Part shown: piece by piece, positions 14,201 to 28,317 of the stretch | How the letters are laid out: every line of letters begins with the position of its first letter | Position numbering within the stretch: position 1 is the first letter of the stretch | Origin: Osedax fenrisi | Taxonomy: Eukaryota > Annelida > Polychaeta > Sabellida > Siboglinidae | Assembly: GCA_964019155.1 (NCBI GenBank) | Contig: CAXHSG010000197.1 | Coordinates: 868,001 to 932,000 of the forward strand | Reading direction: 5' to 3' | DNA: 64,000 nucleotides | The notes under the pieces: generated by a model | Told to the model about the DNA's origin: nothing | The model's input: the letters and a program-made list of their open reading frames with translations, nothing else | Database searches by the model: none | Position numbers and translations under genes: made by a program

Positions 14201-14910
14201 CTAACTCTAGGTAACTCTAGCTAACTTTAGCTAACTCTAGCTAACTCTAGGTAACTCTAGCTAACTTTAGCTAACTCTAGCTAACTCTAGCTAACTCTAG
14301 CTAATTCTAGGTAACTCTAGCTAACTTAAGCTAACTCTAGCTAACTCTAGCTAATTCTAGGTAACTCTAGCTAACTTTAGCTAACTCTAGCTAACTCTAG
14401 CTAACTCTAGGTAATTCTAGCTTACTCTAGCTAACTCTAGCTAACTCTAGCTAACTCTAGGTAACTCTAGGTAACTCTAGCTAACTTTAGCTAACTCTAG
14501 CTAATTTAGCTAACTCTAGCTAACTCTAGGTAACTCTAGCTAACTCTAGCTAACTCTAGCTAACTCTAGCTAATTCTAGGTAACTCTAGTTAACTCTAGC
14601 TAACTCTAGGTAACTCTAGGTAACTCTAGATAAATCTAGTTAACTCTAGCTAACTCTAGGTAACTCTAGCTAACTTTAGCTAACTCTAGGTAACTCTATG
14701 TAACTCTAGCTAACTCTAGTTAACTCTAGCTAAATCTAGCTAACTCTAGATAACTTTATATAACTCTAGCAAACTCTAGGTAACTCTAGCTAACTTTAGC
14801 TAACTCTAGCTAACTCTAGCTAACTTTAGCTAACTCTAGCTAACTCTAGGTAATTTTAGCTAACTCTAGCTAACTATAGCTAACTCTAGCTAACTCTAGG
14901 TAACTCTAGC

Positions 14911-17900
14911 TAACTTTAGCTAACTCTAGCTAACTCTAGGTAACTCTAGCTAACTTTAGCTAACTCTAGTTAACTCTAGTTAACTCTAGCTAACTTTAGC
15001 TAACTCTAGCTAACTCTAGGTAACTTTAGCTAACTCTAGCTAACTTTAGCTAAATCTAGGTAACTTTAGCTAACTCAAGGTAACTCTAGGTAATTCTAGC
15101 TAACTTTAGCTAACTCTAGCTAACTCTAGGTAACTTTAGCTAACTCTAGCTAACTCTAGGTAACTCTAGGTAATTTTAGCTAACTTTAGCTAACTCTAGA
15201 TAACTCTAGATAACTCTAGCTAACTCTAGGTAACTTTAGCTAACTCTAGCTAACTCTAGCTAACTCTAGCTAACTCTAGCCTACTTTAGCTAACTTTAGC
15301 TAACTCTAGGTAACTCTAGGTAATTCTAGATAACTTTAGCTAACTCTAGCTAACTCTAGGTAACTTTAGCTAACTCTAGGTAACTTTAGCTAACTCTAGC
15401 TAACTCTAGGTAACTCTAGCTAACTTTAGTTAACTCTAGCTAACTCTAGATAACTCTAGGTAACTTTAGCTAACTCTAGGTAACTCTAGGTAATTCTAGC
15501 TAACTTTAGCTAACTCTAGCTAACTCTAGGTAACTTTAGCTAACTCTAGCTAACTCTAGGTAACTCTAGGTAATTCTAGCTAACTTCAGCTAACTCTAGG
15601 TAACTCTAGCTAACTCTAGGTAACTTTAGCTAACTCTAGCTAACTCTAGCTAACTCTAGCTAACTCTAGCTAACTCTAGCTAACTCTAGCTAACTCTAGC
15701 TAACTCTAGCTAACTCTATGTAACTTTAGCTAACTCTAGCTAACTCTAGGTAATTCTAGCTAACTTTAGCTAACTCTAGCTAACTCTAGCTAACTCTAGG
15801 TAACTTTAGCTAACTCTAGGTAACTCTAGCTAACTCTAGGTAACTTTAGCTAACTCTAGCTAACTCTAGGTAACTTTAGCTAACTCTAGCTAACTCTATG
15901 TAACTTTAGCTAACTCTAGCTAACTCTAGCTAACTTTAGCTAACTCTAGCTAACTCTAGGTAACTCTAGCTAACTCTAGGTAATTTTAGCTAACTCTAGC
16001 TAACTATAGCTAACTCTAGCTAACTCTAGGTAACTCTAGCTAACTCTAGCTAACTCTAGGTAACTCTAGCTAACTCTAGCTAACTTTAGCTAACTCTAGC
16101 TAACTATAGCTAACTCTAGCTAACTCTAGCTAACTCTAGCTAACTCTAGCTAACTCTAGCTAATTCTAGGTAACTCTAGCTAACTCTAGCTAACTCTAGC
16201 TAACTCTAGCTAACTATAGGTAACTCTAGGTAACTCTAGGTAACTCTAGGTAACTCTAGGTAACTCTAGCTAACTCTAGCTAACTCTAGCTAACTCTAGC
16301 TAACTCTAGCTAACTCTAGCTAACTCTAGCTAACTTTAGCTAACTCTAGCTAACTCTAGCTAACTCTAGCTAATTCTAGCTAACTCTAGGTAACTCTAGC
16401 TAACTCTAGCTAACTCTAGCTAACTCTAGATAACTTTAGATAACTCTAGCTAACTCTAGGTAACTCTAGCTAACTTTAGCTAACTCTAGCTAACTCTAGC
16501 TAACTTTAGCTAACTCTAGCTAACTCTAGCTAACTCTAGGTAATTTTAGCTAACTCTAGCTAACTCTAGCTAACTCTAGGTAACTCTAGCTAACTTTAGC
16601 TAACTCTAGCTAACTCTAGGTAACTCTATCTAACTTTAGCTAACTCTAGTTAACTCTAGGTAACTCTAGCTAACTTTAGCTAACTCTAGCTAACTCTAGG
16701 TAAATCTAGCTAACTTTAGCTAACTATAGCTAACTCTAGCTAACTCTAGGTAACTCTAGGTAACTCTAGCTAACTTTAGCTAACTCTAGCTAACTCTAGC
16801 TAACTCTAGCTAACTCTAGGTAACTCTAGCTAACTCTAGGTAACTCTAGGTAACTCTAGGTAACTCTAGCTAACTCTAGCTAACTCTAGCTAACTATAGG
16901 TAACTCTAGCTAACTCTAGCTAACTCTAGCTAACTCTAGGTAACTTTAGCTAACTCTAGCTAACTCTAGGTAACTCTAGCTAACTTTAGCTAACTCTAGC
17001 TAACTCTAGGTAACTCTAGGTAACTCTAGCTAACTTTAGCTAACTCTAGCTAATTTAGCTAACTCTAGCTAACTCTAGCTAACTCTAGGTAACTCTAGGT
17101 AACTCTAGGTAACTCTAGGTAACTCTAGCTAACTCTAGCTAACTCTAGGTAACTTTAGCTAACTCTAGCTAACTCTAGGTAACTCTAGGTAACTCTAACT
17201 AACTCTAGCTAACTCTAGGTAACTCTAGCTAACTCTAGGTAATTCTAGCTAACTCTAGGTAACTTTAGCTAACTCTAGCTAACTCTAGCTAACTCTAGGT
17301 AACTCTAGGTAACTCTAGCTAACTCTAGGTAACTCTAGCTAACTCTAGCTAACTCTAGGTAACTCTAGGTAACTCTAGCTAACTCTAGGTAACTTTAGCT
17401 AACTCTAGGTAACTCTAGCTAACTCTAGGTAACTTTAGCTAACTCTAGCTAACTCTAGGTAACTCTAGCTAACTTTAGCTAACTCTAGTTAACTCTAGGT
17501 AACTCTAGCTAACTTTAGCTAACTCTAGCTAACTCTAGGTAACTTTAGCTAACTCTAGCTAACTTTAGCTAAATCTAGGTAACTTTAGCTAACTCAAGGT
17601 AACTCTAGGTAATTCTAGCTAACTTTAGCTAACTCTAGCTAACTCTAGGTAACTTTAGCTAACTCTAGCTAACTCTAGGTAACTCTAGGTAATTCTAGCT
17701 AACTTTAGCTAACTCTAGATAACTCTAGCTAACTCTAGCTAACTCTAGGTAACTTTAGCTAACTCTAGCTAACTCTAGCTAACTCTAGCTAACTCTAGCC
17801 TACTTTAGCTAACTTTAGCTAACTCTAGGTAACTCTAGGTAATTCTAGATAACTTTAGCTAACTCTAGCTAACTCTAGGTAACTTTAGCTAACTCTAGGT

Positions 17901-20900
17901 AACTTTAGCTAACTCTAGCTAACTCTAGGTAACTCTAGCTAACTTTAGTTAACTCTAGCTAACTCTAGATAACTCTAGGTAACTTTAGCTAACTCTAGGT
18001 AACTCTAGGTAATTCTAGCTAACTTTAGCTAACTCTAGCTAACTCTAGGTAACTTTAGCTAACTCTAGCTAACTCTAGGTAACTCTATGTAATTCTAGCT
18101 AACTTCAGCTAACTCTAGGTAACTCTAGCTAACTCTAGGTAACTTTAGCTAACTCTAGCTAACTCTAGCTAACTCTAGCTAACTCTAGCTAACTCTAGCT
18201 AACTCTAGCTAACTCTAGCTAACTCTAGCTAACTCTATGTAACTTTAGCTAACTCTAGCTAACTCTAGGTAATTCTAGCTAACTTTAGCTAACTCTAGCT
18301 AACTCTAGCTAACTCTAGGTAACTTTAGCTAACTCTAGGTAACTCTAGCTAACTCTAGGTAACTTTAGCTAACTCTAGCTAACTCTAGGTAACTTTAGCT
18401 AACTCTAGCTAACTCTATGTAACTTTAGCTAACTCTAGCTAACTCTAGCTAACTTTAGCTAACTCTAGCTAACTCTAGGTAACTCTAGCTAACTCTAGGT
18501 AATTTTAGCTAACTCTAGCTAACTATAGCTAACTCTAGCTAACTCTAGGTAACTCTAGCTAACTCTAGCTAACTCTAGGTAACTCTAGCTAACTCTAGCT
18601 AACTTTAGCTAACTCTAGCTAACTCTAGCTAACTCTAGCTAACTCTAGCTAACTCTAGCTAACTCTAGCTAACTCTAGCTAATTCTAGGTAACTCTAGCT
18701 AACTCTAGCTAACTCTAGCTAACTCTAGCTAACTATAGGTAACTCTAGGTAACTCTAGGTAACTCTAGGTAACTCTAGGTAACTCTAGCTAACTCTAGCT
18801 AACTCTAGCTAACTCTAGCTAACTCTAGCTAACTCTAGCTAACTCTAGCTAACTTTAGCTAACTCTAGCTAACTCTAGCTAACTCTAGCTAATTCTAGCT
18901 AACTCTAGGTAACTCTAGCTAACTCTAGCTAACTCTAGCTAACTCTAGATAACTTTAGATAACTCTAGCTAACTCTAGGTAACTCTAGCTAACTTTAGCT
19001 AACTCTAGCTAACTCTAGCTAACTTTAGCTAACTCTAGCTAACTCTAGCTAACTCTAGGTAATTTTAGCTAACTCTAGCTAACTCTAGCTAACTCTAGGT
19101 AACTCTAGCTAACTTTAGCTAACTCTAGCTAACTCTAGGTAACTCTATCTAACTTTAGCTAACTCTAGTTAACTCTAGGTAACTCTAGCTAACTTTAGCT
19201 AACTCTAGCTAACTCTAGGTAAATCTAGCTAACTTTAGCTAACTATAGCTAACTCTAGCTAACTCTAGGTAACTCTAGGTAACTCTAGGTAACTCTAGGT
19301 AACTCTAGCTAACTCTAGCTAACTCTAGGTAACTTTAGCTAACTCTAGCTAACTCTAGGTAACTCTAGGTAACTCTAACTAACTCTAGCTAACTCTAGGT
19401 AACTCTAGCTAACTCTAGGTAATTCTAGCTAACTCTAGGTAACTTTAGCTAACTCTAGCTAACTCTAGCTAACTCTAGGTAACTCTAGGTAACTCTAGCT
19501 AACTCTAGGTAACTCTAGCTAACTCTAGCTAACTCTAGGTAACTCTATGTAACTCTAGCTAACTCTAGGTAACTTTAGCTAACTCTAGGTAACTCTAGCT
19601 AACTCTAGGTAACTTTAGCTAACTCTAGCTAACTCTAGGTAACTCTAGCTAACTTTAGCTAACTCTAGTTAACTCTAGGTAACTCTAGCTAACTTTAGCT
19701 AACTCTAGCTAACTCTAGGTAACTTTAGCTAACTCTAGCTAACTTTAGCTAAATCTAGGTAACTTTAGCTAACTCAAGGTAACTCTAGGTAATTCTAGCT
19801 AACTTTAGCTAACTCTAGCTAACTCTAGGTAACTTTAGCTAACTCTAGCTAACTCTAGGTAACTCTAGGTAATTCTAGCTAACTTTAGCTAACTCTAGAT
19901 AACTCTAGCTAACTCTAGCTAACTCTAGGTAACTTTAGCTAACTCTAGCTAACTCTAGCTAACTCTAGCTAACTCTAGCCTACTTTAGCTAACTTTAGCT
20001 AACTCTAGGTAACTCTAGGTAATTCTAGATAACTTTAGCTAACTCTAGCTAACTCTAGGTAACTTTAGCTAACTCTAGGTAACTTTAGCTAACTCTAGCT
20101 AACTCTAGGTAACTCTAGCTAACTTTAGTTAACTCTAGCTAACTCTAGATAACTCTAGCTAACTCTAGCTAACTCTAGGTAACTTTAGCTAACTCTAGCT
20201 AACTCTAGGTAACTCTATGTAATTCTAGCTAACTTCAGCTAACTCTAGGTAACTCTAGCTAACTCTAGGTAACTTTAGCTAACTCTAGCTAACTCTAGCT
20301 AACTCTAGCTAACTCTAGCTAACTCTAGCTAACTCTAGCTAACTCTAGCTAACTCTAGCTAACTCTATGTAACTTTAGCTAACTCTAGCTAACTCTAGGT
20401 AATTCTAGCTAACTTTAGCTAACTCTAGCTAACTCTAGCTAACTCTAGGTAACTTTAGCTAACTCTAGGTAACTCTAGCTAACTCTAGGTAACTTTAGCT
20501 AACTCTAGCTAACTCTAGGTAACTTTAGCTAACTCTAGCTAACTCTATGTAACTTTAGCTAACTCTAGCTAACTCTAGCTAACTTTAGCTAACTCTAGCT
20601 AACTCTAGGTAACTCTAGCTAACTCTAGGTAATTTTAGCTAACTCTAGCTAACTATAGCTAACTCTAGCTAACTCTAGGTAACTCTAGCTAACTCTAGCT
20701 AACTCTAGGTAACTCTAGCTAACTCTAGCTAACTTTAGCTAACTCTAGCTAACTCTAGCTAACTCTAGCTAACTCTAGCTAACTCTAGCTAACTCTAGCT
20801 AACTCTAGCTAATTCTAGGTAACTCTAGCTAACTCTAGCTAACTCTAGCTAACTCTAGCTAACTATAGGTAACTCTAGGTAACTCTAGGTAACTCTAGGT

Positions 20901-21960
20901 AACTCTAGGTAACTCTAGCTAACTCTAGCTAACTCTAGCTAACTCTAGCTAACTCTAGCTAACTCTAGCTAACTCTAGCTAACTTTAGCTAACTCTAGCT
21001 AACTCTAGCTAACTCTAGCTAATTCTAGCTAACTCTAGGTAACTCTAGCTAACTCTAGCTAACTCTAGCTAACTCTAGATAACTTTAGATAACTCTAGCT
21101 AACTCTAGGTAACTCTAGCTAACTTTAGCTAACTCTAGCTAACTCTAGCTAACTTTAGCTAACTCTAGCTAACTCTAGCTAACTCTAGGTAATTTTAGCT
21201 AACTCTAGCTAACTCTAGCTAACTCTAGGTAACTCTAGCTAACTTTAGCTAACTCTAGCTAACTCTAGGTAACTCTATCTAACTTTAGCTAACTCTAGTT
21301 AACTCTAGGTAACTCTAGCTAACTTTAGCTAACTCTAGCTAACTCTAGGTAAATCTAGCTAACTTTAGCTAACTATAGCTAACTCTAGCTAACTCTAGGT
21401 AACTCTAGGTAACTCTAGCTAACTTTAGCTAACTCTAGCTAACTCTAGCTAACTCTAGCTAACTCTAGGTAACTCTAGCTAACTCTAGGTAACTCTAGGT
21501 AACTCTAGGTAACTCTAGCTAACTCTAGCTAACTCTAGCTAACTATAGGTAACTCTAGCTAACTCTAGCTAACTCTAGCTAACTCTAGGTAACTTTAGCT
21601 AACTATAGGTAACTCTAGCTAACTCTAGCTAACTCTAGCTAACTCTAGGTAACTTTAGCTAACTCTAGCTAACTCTAGGTAACTCTAGCTAACTTTAGCT
21701 AACTCTAGCTAACTCTAGCTAACTCTAGCTAACTCTAGGTAACTCTAGCTAACTCTAGGTAACTCTAGGTAACTCTAGGTAACTCTAGCTAACTCTAGCT
21801 AACTCTAGCTAACTATAGGTAACTCTAGCTAACTCTAGCTAACTCTAGCTAACTCTAGGTAACTTTAGCTAACTATAGGTAACTCTAGCTAACTCTAGCT
21901 AACTCTAGCTAACTTTAGCTAACTCTAGCTAATTTAGCTAACTCTAGCTAACTCTAGCTA
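14911..21960 (+). repeat. Three tandem higher-order blocks (2,519, 2,180 and about 2,300 bp)
   Basis: Blocks start at 14911, 17430 and 19610, each directly after the last. TAACTCAAGG lies at 15071, 17590 and 19770 and TAACTTCAGC at 15591, 18100 and 20230. The second block lacks 339 bases present at 16741-17079 of the first, including the 9-base unit at 17051; the junction is near 19260, inside a run of class b units. The third block lacks about 50 bases between its two landmarks (460 apart against 510 in block two) but gains local 60-base duplications near 21540-21660 and 21810-21900. It ends near the 9-base unit at 21930. Deletion and gain are both in whole units, apart from the loss of the 9-base unit. 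Confidence 0.88.
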
Positions 21961-22639
21961 ACTCTAGGTAACTCTAGGTAACTCTAGGTAACTCTAGGTA
22001 ACTCTAGCTAACTCTAGCTAACTCTAGGTAACTTTAGCTAACTCTAGCTAACTCTAGGTAACTCTAGGTAACTCTAACTAACTCTAGCTAACTCTAGGTA
22101 ACTCTAGCTAACTCTAGGTAATTCTAGCTAACTCTAGGTAACTTTAGCTAACTCTAGCTAACTCTAGCTAACTCTAGGTAACTCTAGGTAACTCTAGCTA
22201 ACTCTAGGTAACTCTAGCTAACTCTAGCTAACTCTAGGTAACTCTAGGTAACTCTAGCTAACTCTAGGTAACTTTAGCTAACTCTAGGTAACTCTAGCTA
22301 ACTCTAGGTAACTTTAGCTAACTCTAGCTAACTCTAGGTAACTTTAGCTAACTCTAGCTAACTCTAGCTAACTTTAGCTAACTCTAGCTAACTCTAGGTA
22401 ATTCTAGATAACTTTAGCTAACTCTAGGTAACTCTAGCTAACTCTAGTTAACTCTAGCTAAATCTAGCTAACTCTAGATAACTTTATATAACTCTAGCAA
22501 ACTCTAGGTAACTCTAGCTAACTTTAGCTAACTCTAGCTAACTCTAGCTAACTTTAGCTAACTCTAGCTAACTCTAGGTAACTCTAGCTAACTCTAGGTA
22601 ATTCTAGCTAACTCTAGGTAACTTTAGCTAACTCTAGCT

Positions 22640-24667
22640 AACTCTAGCTAACTCTAGCTAACTCTAGGTAACTCTAGGTAACTCTAGCTAACTTTAGCTA
22701 ACTCTAGCTAATTTAGCTAACTCTAGCTAACTCTAGGTAACTCTAGCTAACTCTAGCTAACTCTAGCTAACTCTAGCTAACTCTAGGTAACTCTAGTTAA
22801 CTCTAGCTAACTCTAGGTAACTCTAGGTAACTCTAGATAACTCTAGTTAACTCTAGCTAACTCTAGGTAACTCTAGCTAACTTTAGCTAACTCTAGGTAA
22901 CTCTAGGTAACTCTAGCTAACTCTAGTTAACTCTAGCTAAATCTAGCTAACTCTAGATAACTTTATATAACTCTAGCAAACTCTAGGTAACTCTAGCTAA
23001 CTTTAGCTAACTCTAGCTAACTCTAGCTAACTTTAGCTAACTCTAGCTAACTCTAGGTAATTTTAGCTAACTCTAGCTAACTATAGCTAACTCTAGCTAA
23101 CTCTAGGTAACTCTAGCTAACTTTAGCTAACTCTAGCTAACTCTAGGTAACTCTAGCTAACTTTAGCTAACTCTAGCTAACTCTAGGTAACTTTAGCTAA
23201 CTCTAGCTAACTTTAGCTAAATCTAGGTAACTTTAGCTAACTCAAGGTAACTCTAGGTAATTCTAGCTAACTTTAGCTAACTCTAGCTAACTCTAGGTAA
23301 CTTTAGCTAACTCTAGCTAACTCTAGGTAATTCTAGGTAATTCTAGCTAACTTTAGCTAACTCTAGATAACTCTAGCTAACTCTAGCTAACTCTAGGTAA
23401 CTTTAGCTAACTCTAGCTAACTCTAGCTAACTCTAGCTAACTCTAGCCTACTCTAGCTAACTTTAGCTAACTCTAGGTAACTCTAGGTAATTCTAGATAA
23501 CTTTAGCTAACTCTAGCTAACTCTAGGTAACTTTAGCTAACTCTAGCTAACTCTAAGTAATTCTAGCTAACTTTAGCTAACTCTAGGTAACTCTAGCTAA
23601 CTCTAGGTAACTTTAGCTAACTCTAGCTAACTCTAGGTAACTCTAGCTAACTTTAGTTAACTCTAGCTAACTCTAGCTAACTCTAGGTAACTTTAGCTAA
23701 CTCTAGGTAACTTTAGCTAACTCTAGCTAACTCTAGCTAACTCTAGCTAACTCTAGCTAACTCTAGCTAACTCTAGCTAACTCTAGCTAACTCTAGCTAA
23801 CTCTATGTAACTTTAGCTAACTCTAGCTAACTCTAGGTAATTCTAGCTAACTTTAGCTAACTCTAGCTAACTCTAGCTAACTCTAGGTAACTTTAGCTAA
23901 CTCTAGGTAACTCTAGCTAACTCTAGGTAACTTTAGCTAACTCTAGCTAACTCTAGGTAACTTTATCTAACTCTAGCTAACTCTATGTAACTTTAGCTAA
24001 CTCTAGCTAACTCTAGCTAACTTTAGCTAACTCTAGCTAACTCTAGGTAACTCTAGCTAACTTTAGCTAACTCTAGCTAACTCTAGGTAACTCTAGCTAA
24101 ATTTAGCTAACTCTAGCTAACTCTAGCTAACTCTAGGTAATTCTAGCTTACTCTAGCTAACTCTAGCTAACTCTAGCTAACTCTAGGTAACTCTAGGTAA
24201 CTCTAGCTAACTCTAGCTAACTCTATCTAACTCTAGCTAACTCTAGGTAACTCTAGTTAACTCTAGCTAACTCTAGGTAACTCTAGGTAACTCTAGATAA
24301 CTCTAGTTAACTCTAGCTAACTCTAGGTAACTCTAGCTAACTTTAGCTAACTCTAGGTAACTCTAGGTAACTCTAGCTAACTCTAGGTAACTTTAGCTAA
24401 CTCTAGCTAACTTTAGCTAAATCTAGGTAACTTTAGCTAACTCAAGGTAACTCTAGGTAATTCTAGCTAACTTTAGCTAACTCTAGCTAACTCTAGGTAA
24501 CTTTAGCTAACTCTAGCTAACTCTAGGTAATTCTAGGTAATTCTAGCTAACTTTAGCTAACTCTAGATAACTCTAGCTAACTCTAGCTAACTCTAGGTAA
24601 CTTTAGCTAACTCTAGCTAACTCTAGCTAACTCTAGCTAACTCTAGCCTACTCTAGCCAACTTTAGC
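22640..24667 (+). repeat. Block with distant copies at about 33.2 and 38.5 kb
   Basis: This stretch recurs at about 33,185-35,252 with an offset of 10,545, then 10,585 bp, and again from about 38,500. The 9-base unit (22709, 33254, 38571) and TAACTTTATA (22958, 33503, 38820) keep the first offset. The change of 40 bases comes from four extra units near 33,720 (and 39,030) that are absent near 23,160. The rare unit CAACTTTAGC closes the block at 24658 and 35243. The left part of this stretch is preceded at 22,440-22,600 by another partial copy of the TAACTTTATA module. Confidence 0.8.
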
Positions 24668-26987
24668 TAACTCTAGGTAACTCTAGGTAATTCTAGATAA
24701 CTTTAGCTAACTCTAGCTAACTCTAGGTAACTTTAGCTAACTCTAGCTAACTCTAGCTAACTCTAAGTAATTCTAGCTAACTTTAGCTAACTCTAGGTAA
24801 CTCTAGGTAACTTTAGCTAACTCTAGCTAACTCTAGGTAACTCTAGCTAACTTTAGTTAACTCTAGCTAACTCTAGCTAACTCTAGCTAACTCTAGGTAA
24901 CTCTAGGTAACTCTAGGTAACTTTAGCTAACTCTAGCTAACTTTAGCTAAATCTAGGTAACTTTAGCTAACTCAAGGTAACTCTAGGTAATTCTAGCTAA
25001 CTTTAGCTAACTCTAGCTAACTCTAGGTAACTTTAGCTAACTCTAGCTAACTCTAGGTAACTCTAGGTAATTCTAGCTAACTTTAGCTAACTCTAGATAA
25101 CTCTAGCTAACTCTAGCTAACTCTAGGTAACTTTAGCTAACTCTAGCTAACTCTAGCTAACTCTAGCTAACTCTAGCCTACTTTAGCTAACTTTAGCTAA
25201 CTCTAGGTAACTCTAGGTAATTCTAGATAACTTTAGCTAACTCTAGCTAACTCTAGGTAACTTTAGCTAACTCTAGCTAACTCTAAGTAATTCTAGCTAA
25301 CTTTAGCTAACTCTAGGTAACTCTAGCTAACTCTAGGTAACTTTAGCTAACTCTAGCTAACTCTAGGTAACTCTAGCTAACTTTAGTTAACTCTAGCTAA
25401 CTCTAGATAACTCTAAGTAACTTTAGCTAACTCTAGGTAACTCTAGGTAATTCTAGCTAACTTTAGCTAACTCTAGCTAACTCTAGGTAACTTTAGCTAA
25501 CTCTAGCTAACTCTAGGTAACTCTAGGTAATTCTGGCTAACTTCAGCTAACTCTAGGTAACTCTAGCTAACTCTAGGTAACTTTAGCTAACTCTAGCTAA
25601 CTCTAGCTAACTCTAGCTAACTCTAGCTAACTCTAGCTAACTCTAGCTAACTCTAGCTAACTCTAGCTAACTCTATGTAACTTTAGCTAACTCTAGCTAA
25701 CTCTAGGTAATTCTAGCTAACTTTAGCTAACTCTAGCTAACTCTAGCTAACTCTAGGTAACTTTAGCTAACTCTAGGTAACTCTAGCTAACTCTAGGTAA
25801 CTTTAGCTAACTCTAGCTAACTCTAGGTAACTTTAGCTAACTCTAGCTAACTCTATGTAACTTTAGCTAACTCTAGCTAACTCTAGCTAACTTTAGCTAA
25901 CTCTAGCTAACTCTAGGTAACTCTAGCTAACTCTAGGTAATTTTAGCTAACTCTAGCTAACTATAGCTAACTCTAGCTAACTCTAGGTAACTCTAGCTAA
26001 CTCTAGCTAACTCTAGGTAACTCTAGGTAACTTTAGCTAACTCTAGCTAACTCTAGGTAACTATAGGTAATTCTAGCTAACTTTAGCTAACTCTAGGTAA
26101 CTCTAGCTAACTCTAGCTAACTCTAGCTAACTCTAGCTAACTCTAGGTAACTCTAACTAACTCTAGCTAACTCTAGGTAACTCTAGCTAACTCTAGGTAA
26201 TTCTAGCTAACTCTAGGTAACTTTAGCTAACTCTAGCTAACTCTAGGTAACTCTATCTAACTCTAGCTAACTTTAGCTAACTCTAGGTAACTCTAGCTAA
26301 CTCTAGGTAACTCTAGCTAACTCTAGCTAACTTTAGCTAACTCTAGGTAACTCTAGCTAACTATAGCTAACTCTAGCTAACTCTAGCTAACTCTAGCTAA
26401 CTCTAGGTAAATCTAGCTAACTTTAGCTAACTCTAGCTAACTCTAGCTAACTCTAGCTAACTCTAGGTAACTCTAGCTTACTCTAGCTAACTCTAGCTAA
26501 CTTTAGCTAACTCTAGCTAACTTTAGCTAACTCTAGGTAACTCTAGGTAACTCTAGCTAACTCTAACTAACTCTAGCTAACTCTAGGTAACTCTAGGTAA
26601 CTCTAGCTAACTCTAGCTAACTCTAGGTAACTCTAACTAACTCTAGCTAACTCTAGGTAACTCTAGCTTACTCTAGCTAACTCTAGCTAACTTTAGCTAA
26701 CTCTAGCTAACTTTAGCTAACTCTAGGTAACTCTAGGTAACTCTAGCTAACTCTAGCTAACTCTAGCTAACTCTAGCTAACTCTATGTAACTCTAGGTAA
26801 CTCTAGCTAACTCTAGCTAACTCTAGGTAACTCTAGCTAACTCTAGCTAACTTTAGCTAACTCTAGCTAACTCTAGCTAACTCTAGCTAACTCTAGCTAA
26901 CTCTAGCTAACTCTAGCTAACTCTAGCTAATTCTAGGTAACTCTAGCTAACTCTAGCTAACTCTAGCTAACTCTAGCTAACTATAGG
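24668..26987 (+). repeat. Mosaic satellite stretch, mixed blocks
   Basis: Ordinary 10-base units continue without a register shift. From about 24,930 to 26,000 the order follows the block type seen at 17.5-18.6 kb (TAACTCAAGG near 24,968, TAACTTCAGC at 25538). From about 26,030 to 26,930 it becomes richer in short repeats such as TAACTCTAAC and TTACTCTAGC modules that resemble the 43.5-44.3 kb region. TAATTCTGGC at 25528 is a private change. I could not resolve clean block boundaries here by eye. Confidence 0.7.
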
Positions 26988-28317
26988 TAACTCTAGGTAA
27001 CTCTAGGTAACTCTAGGTAACTCTAGGTAATTCTAGCTAACTCTAGCTAACTCTAGCTAACTCTAGCTAACTCTAGCTAACTCTAGCTAACTCTAGCTAA
27101 CTCTAGCTAACTTTAGCTAACTCTAGCTAATTCTAGCTAACTCTAGGTAACTCTAGGTAACTCTAGTTAACTCTAGCTAACTCTAGGTAACGCTAGTTAA
27201 CTCTAGCTAACTCTAGGTAACTCTAGCTAACTCTAGCTAACTCTAGCTAACTCTAGATAACTTTAGATAACTCTAGCTAACTCTAGGTAACTCTAGCTAA
27301 CTTTAGCTAACTCTAGCTAACTCTAGCTAACTTTAGCTAACTCTAGCTAACTCTAGCTAACTCTAGGTAATTTTAGCTAACTCTAGCTAACTCTAGCTAA
27401 CTCTAGGTAACTCTAGCTAACTTTAGCTAACTCTAGCTAACTCTAGGTAACTCTATCTAACTTTAGCTAACTCTAGCTAACTCTAGGTAAATCTAGCTAA
27501 CTTTAGCTAACTATAGCTAACTCTAGCTAACTCTAGGTAACTCTAGGTAACTCTAGCTAACTTTAGCTAACTCTAGCTAACTCTAGCTAACTCTAGCTAA
27601 CTCTAGGTAACTCTAGGTAACTCTAGGTAACTCTAGGTAACTCTAGGTAACTCTAGGTAACTCTAGGTAACTTTAGCTAACTCTAGCTAACTCTAGGTAA
27701 CTCTAGCTAACTTTAGCTAACTCTAGCTAACTCTAGGTAACTCTAGCTAACTTTAGCTAACTCTAGGTAACTCTAGGTAACTCTAGGTAACTCTAGGTAA
27801 TTCTAGCTAACTCTAGCTAACTCTAGCTAACTCTAGCTAACTCTAGCTAACTCTAGCTAACTCTAGCTAACTCTAGCTAACTTTAGCTAACTCTAGCTAA
27901 TTCTAGCTAACTCTAGGTAACTCTAGGTAACTCTAGTTAACTCTAGCTAACTCTAGGTAACGCTAGTTAACTCTAGCTAACTCTAGGTAACTCTAGCTAA
28001 CTCTAGCTAACTCTAGCTAACTCTAGATAACTTTAGATAACTCTAGCTAACTCTAGGTAACTCTAGCTAACTTTAGCTAACTCTAGCTAACTCTAGCTAA
28101 CTTTAGCTAACTCTAGCTAACTCTAGCTAACTCTAGGTAATTTTAGCTAACTCTAGCTAACTCTAGCTAACTCTAGGTAACTCTAGCTAACTTTAGCTAA
28201 CTCTAGCTAACTCTAGGTAACTCTATCTAACTTTAGCTAACTCTAGCTAACTCTAGGTAAATCTAGCTAACTTTAGCTAACTATAGCTAACTCTAGCTAA
28301 CTCTAGGTAACTCTAGG
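26988..28317 (+). repeat. 770-bp direct tandem duplication
   Basis: Units from 26988 are repeated from 27758. TAATTCTAGC (27028 and 27798), the CpG-containing TAACGCTAGT (27188 and 27958) and TAACTCTATC (27448 and 28218) are all exactly 770 apart. The copies diverge just after 27570 and 28340, where the second gains 20 bases. The run of class b units that follows has seven members at 27598-27667 and five at 28388-28437. Confidence 0.9.
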
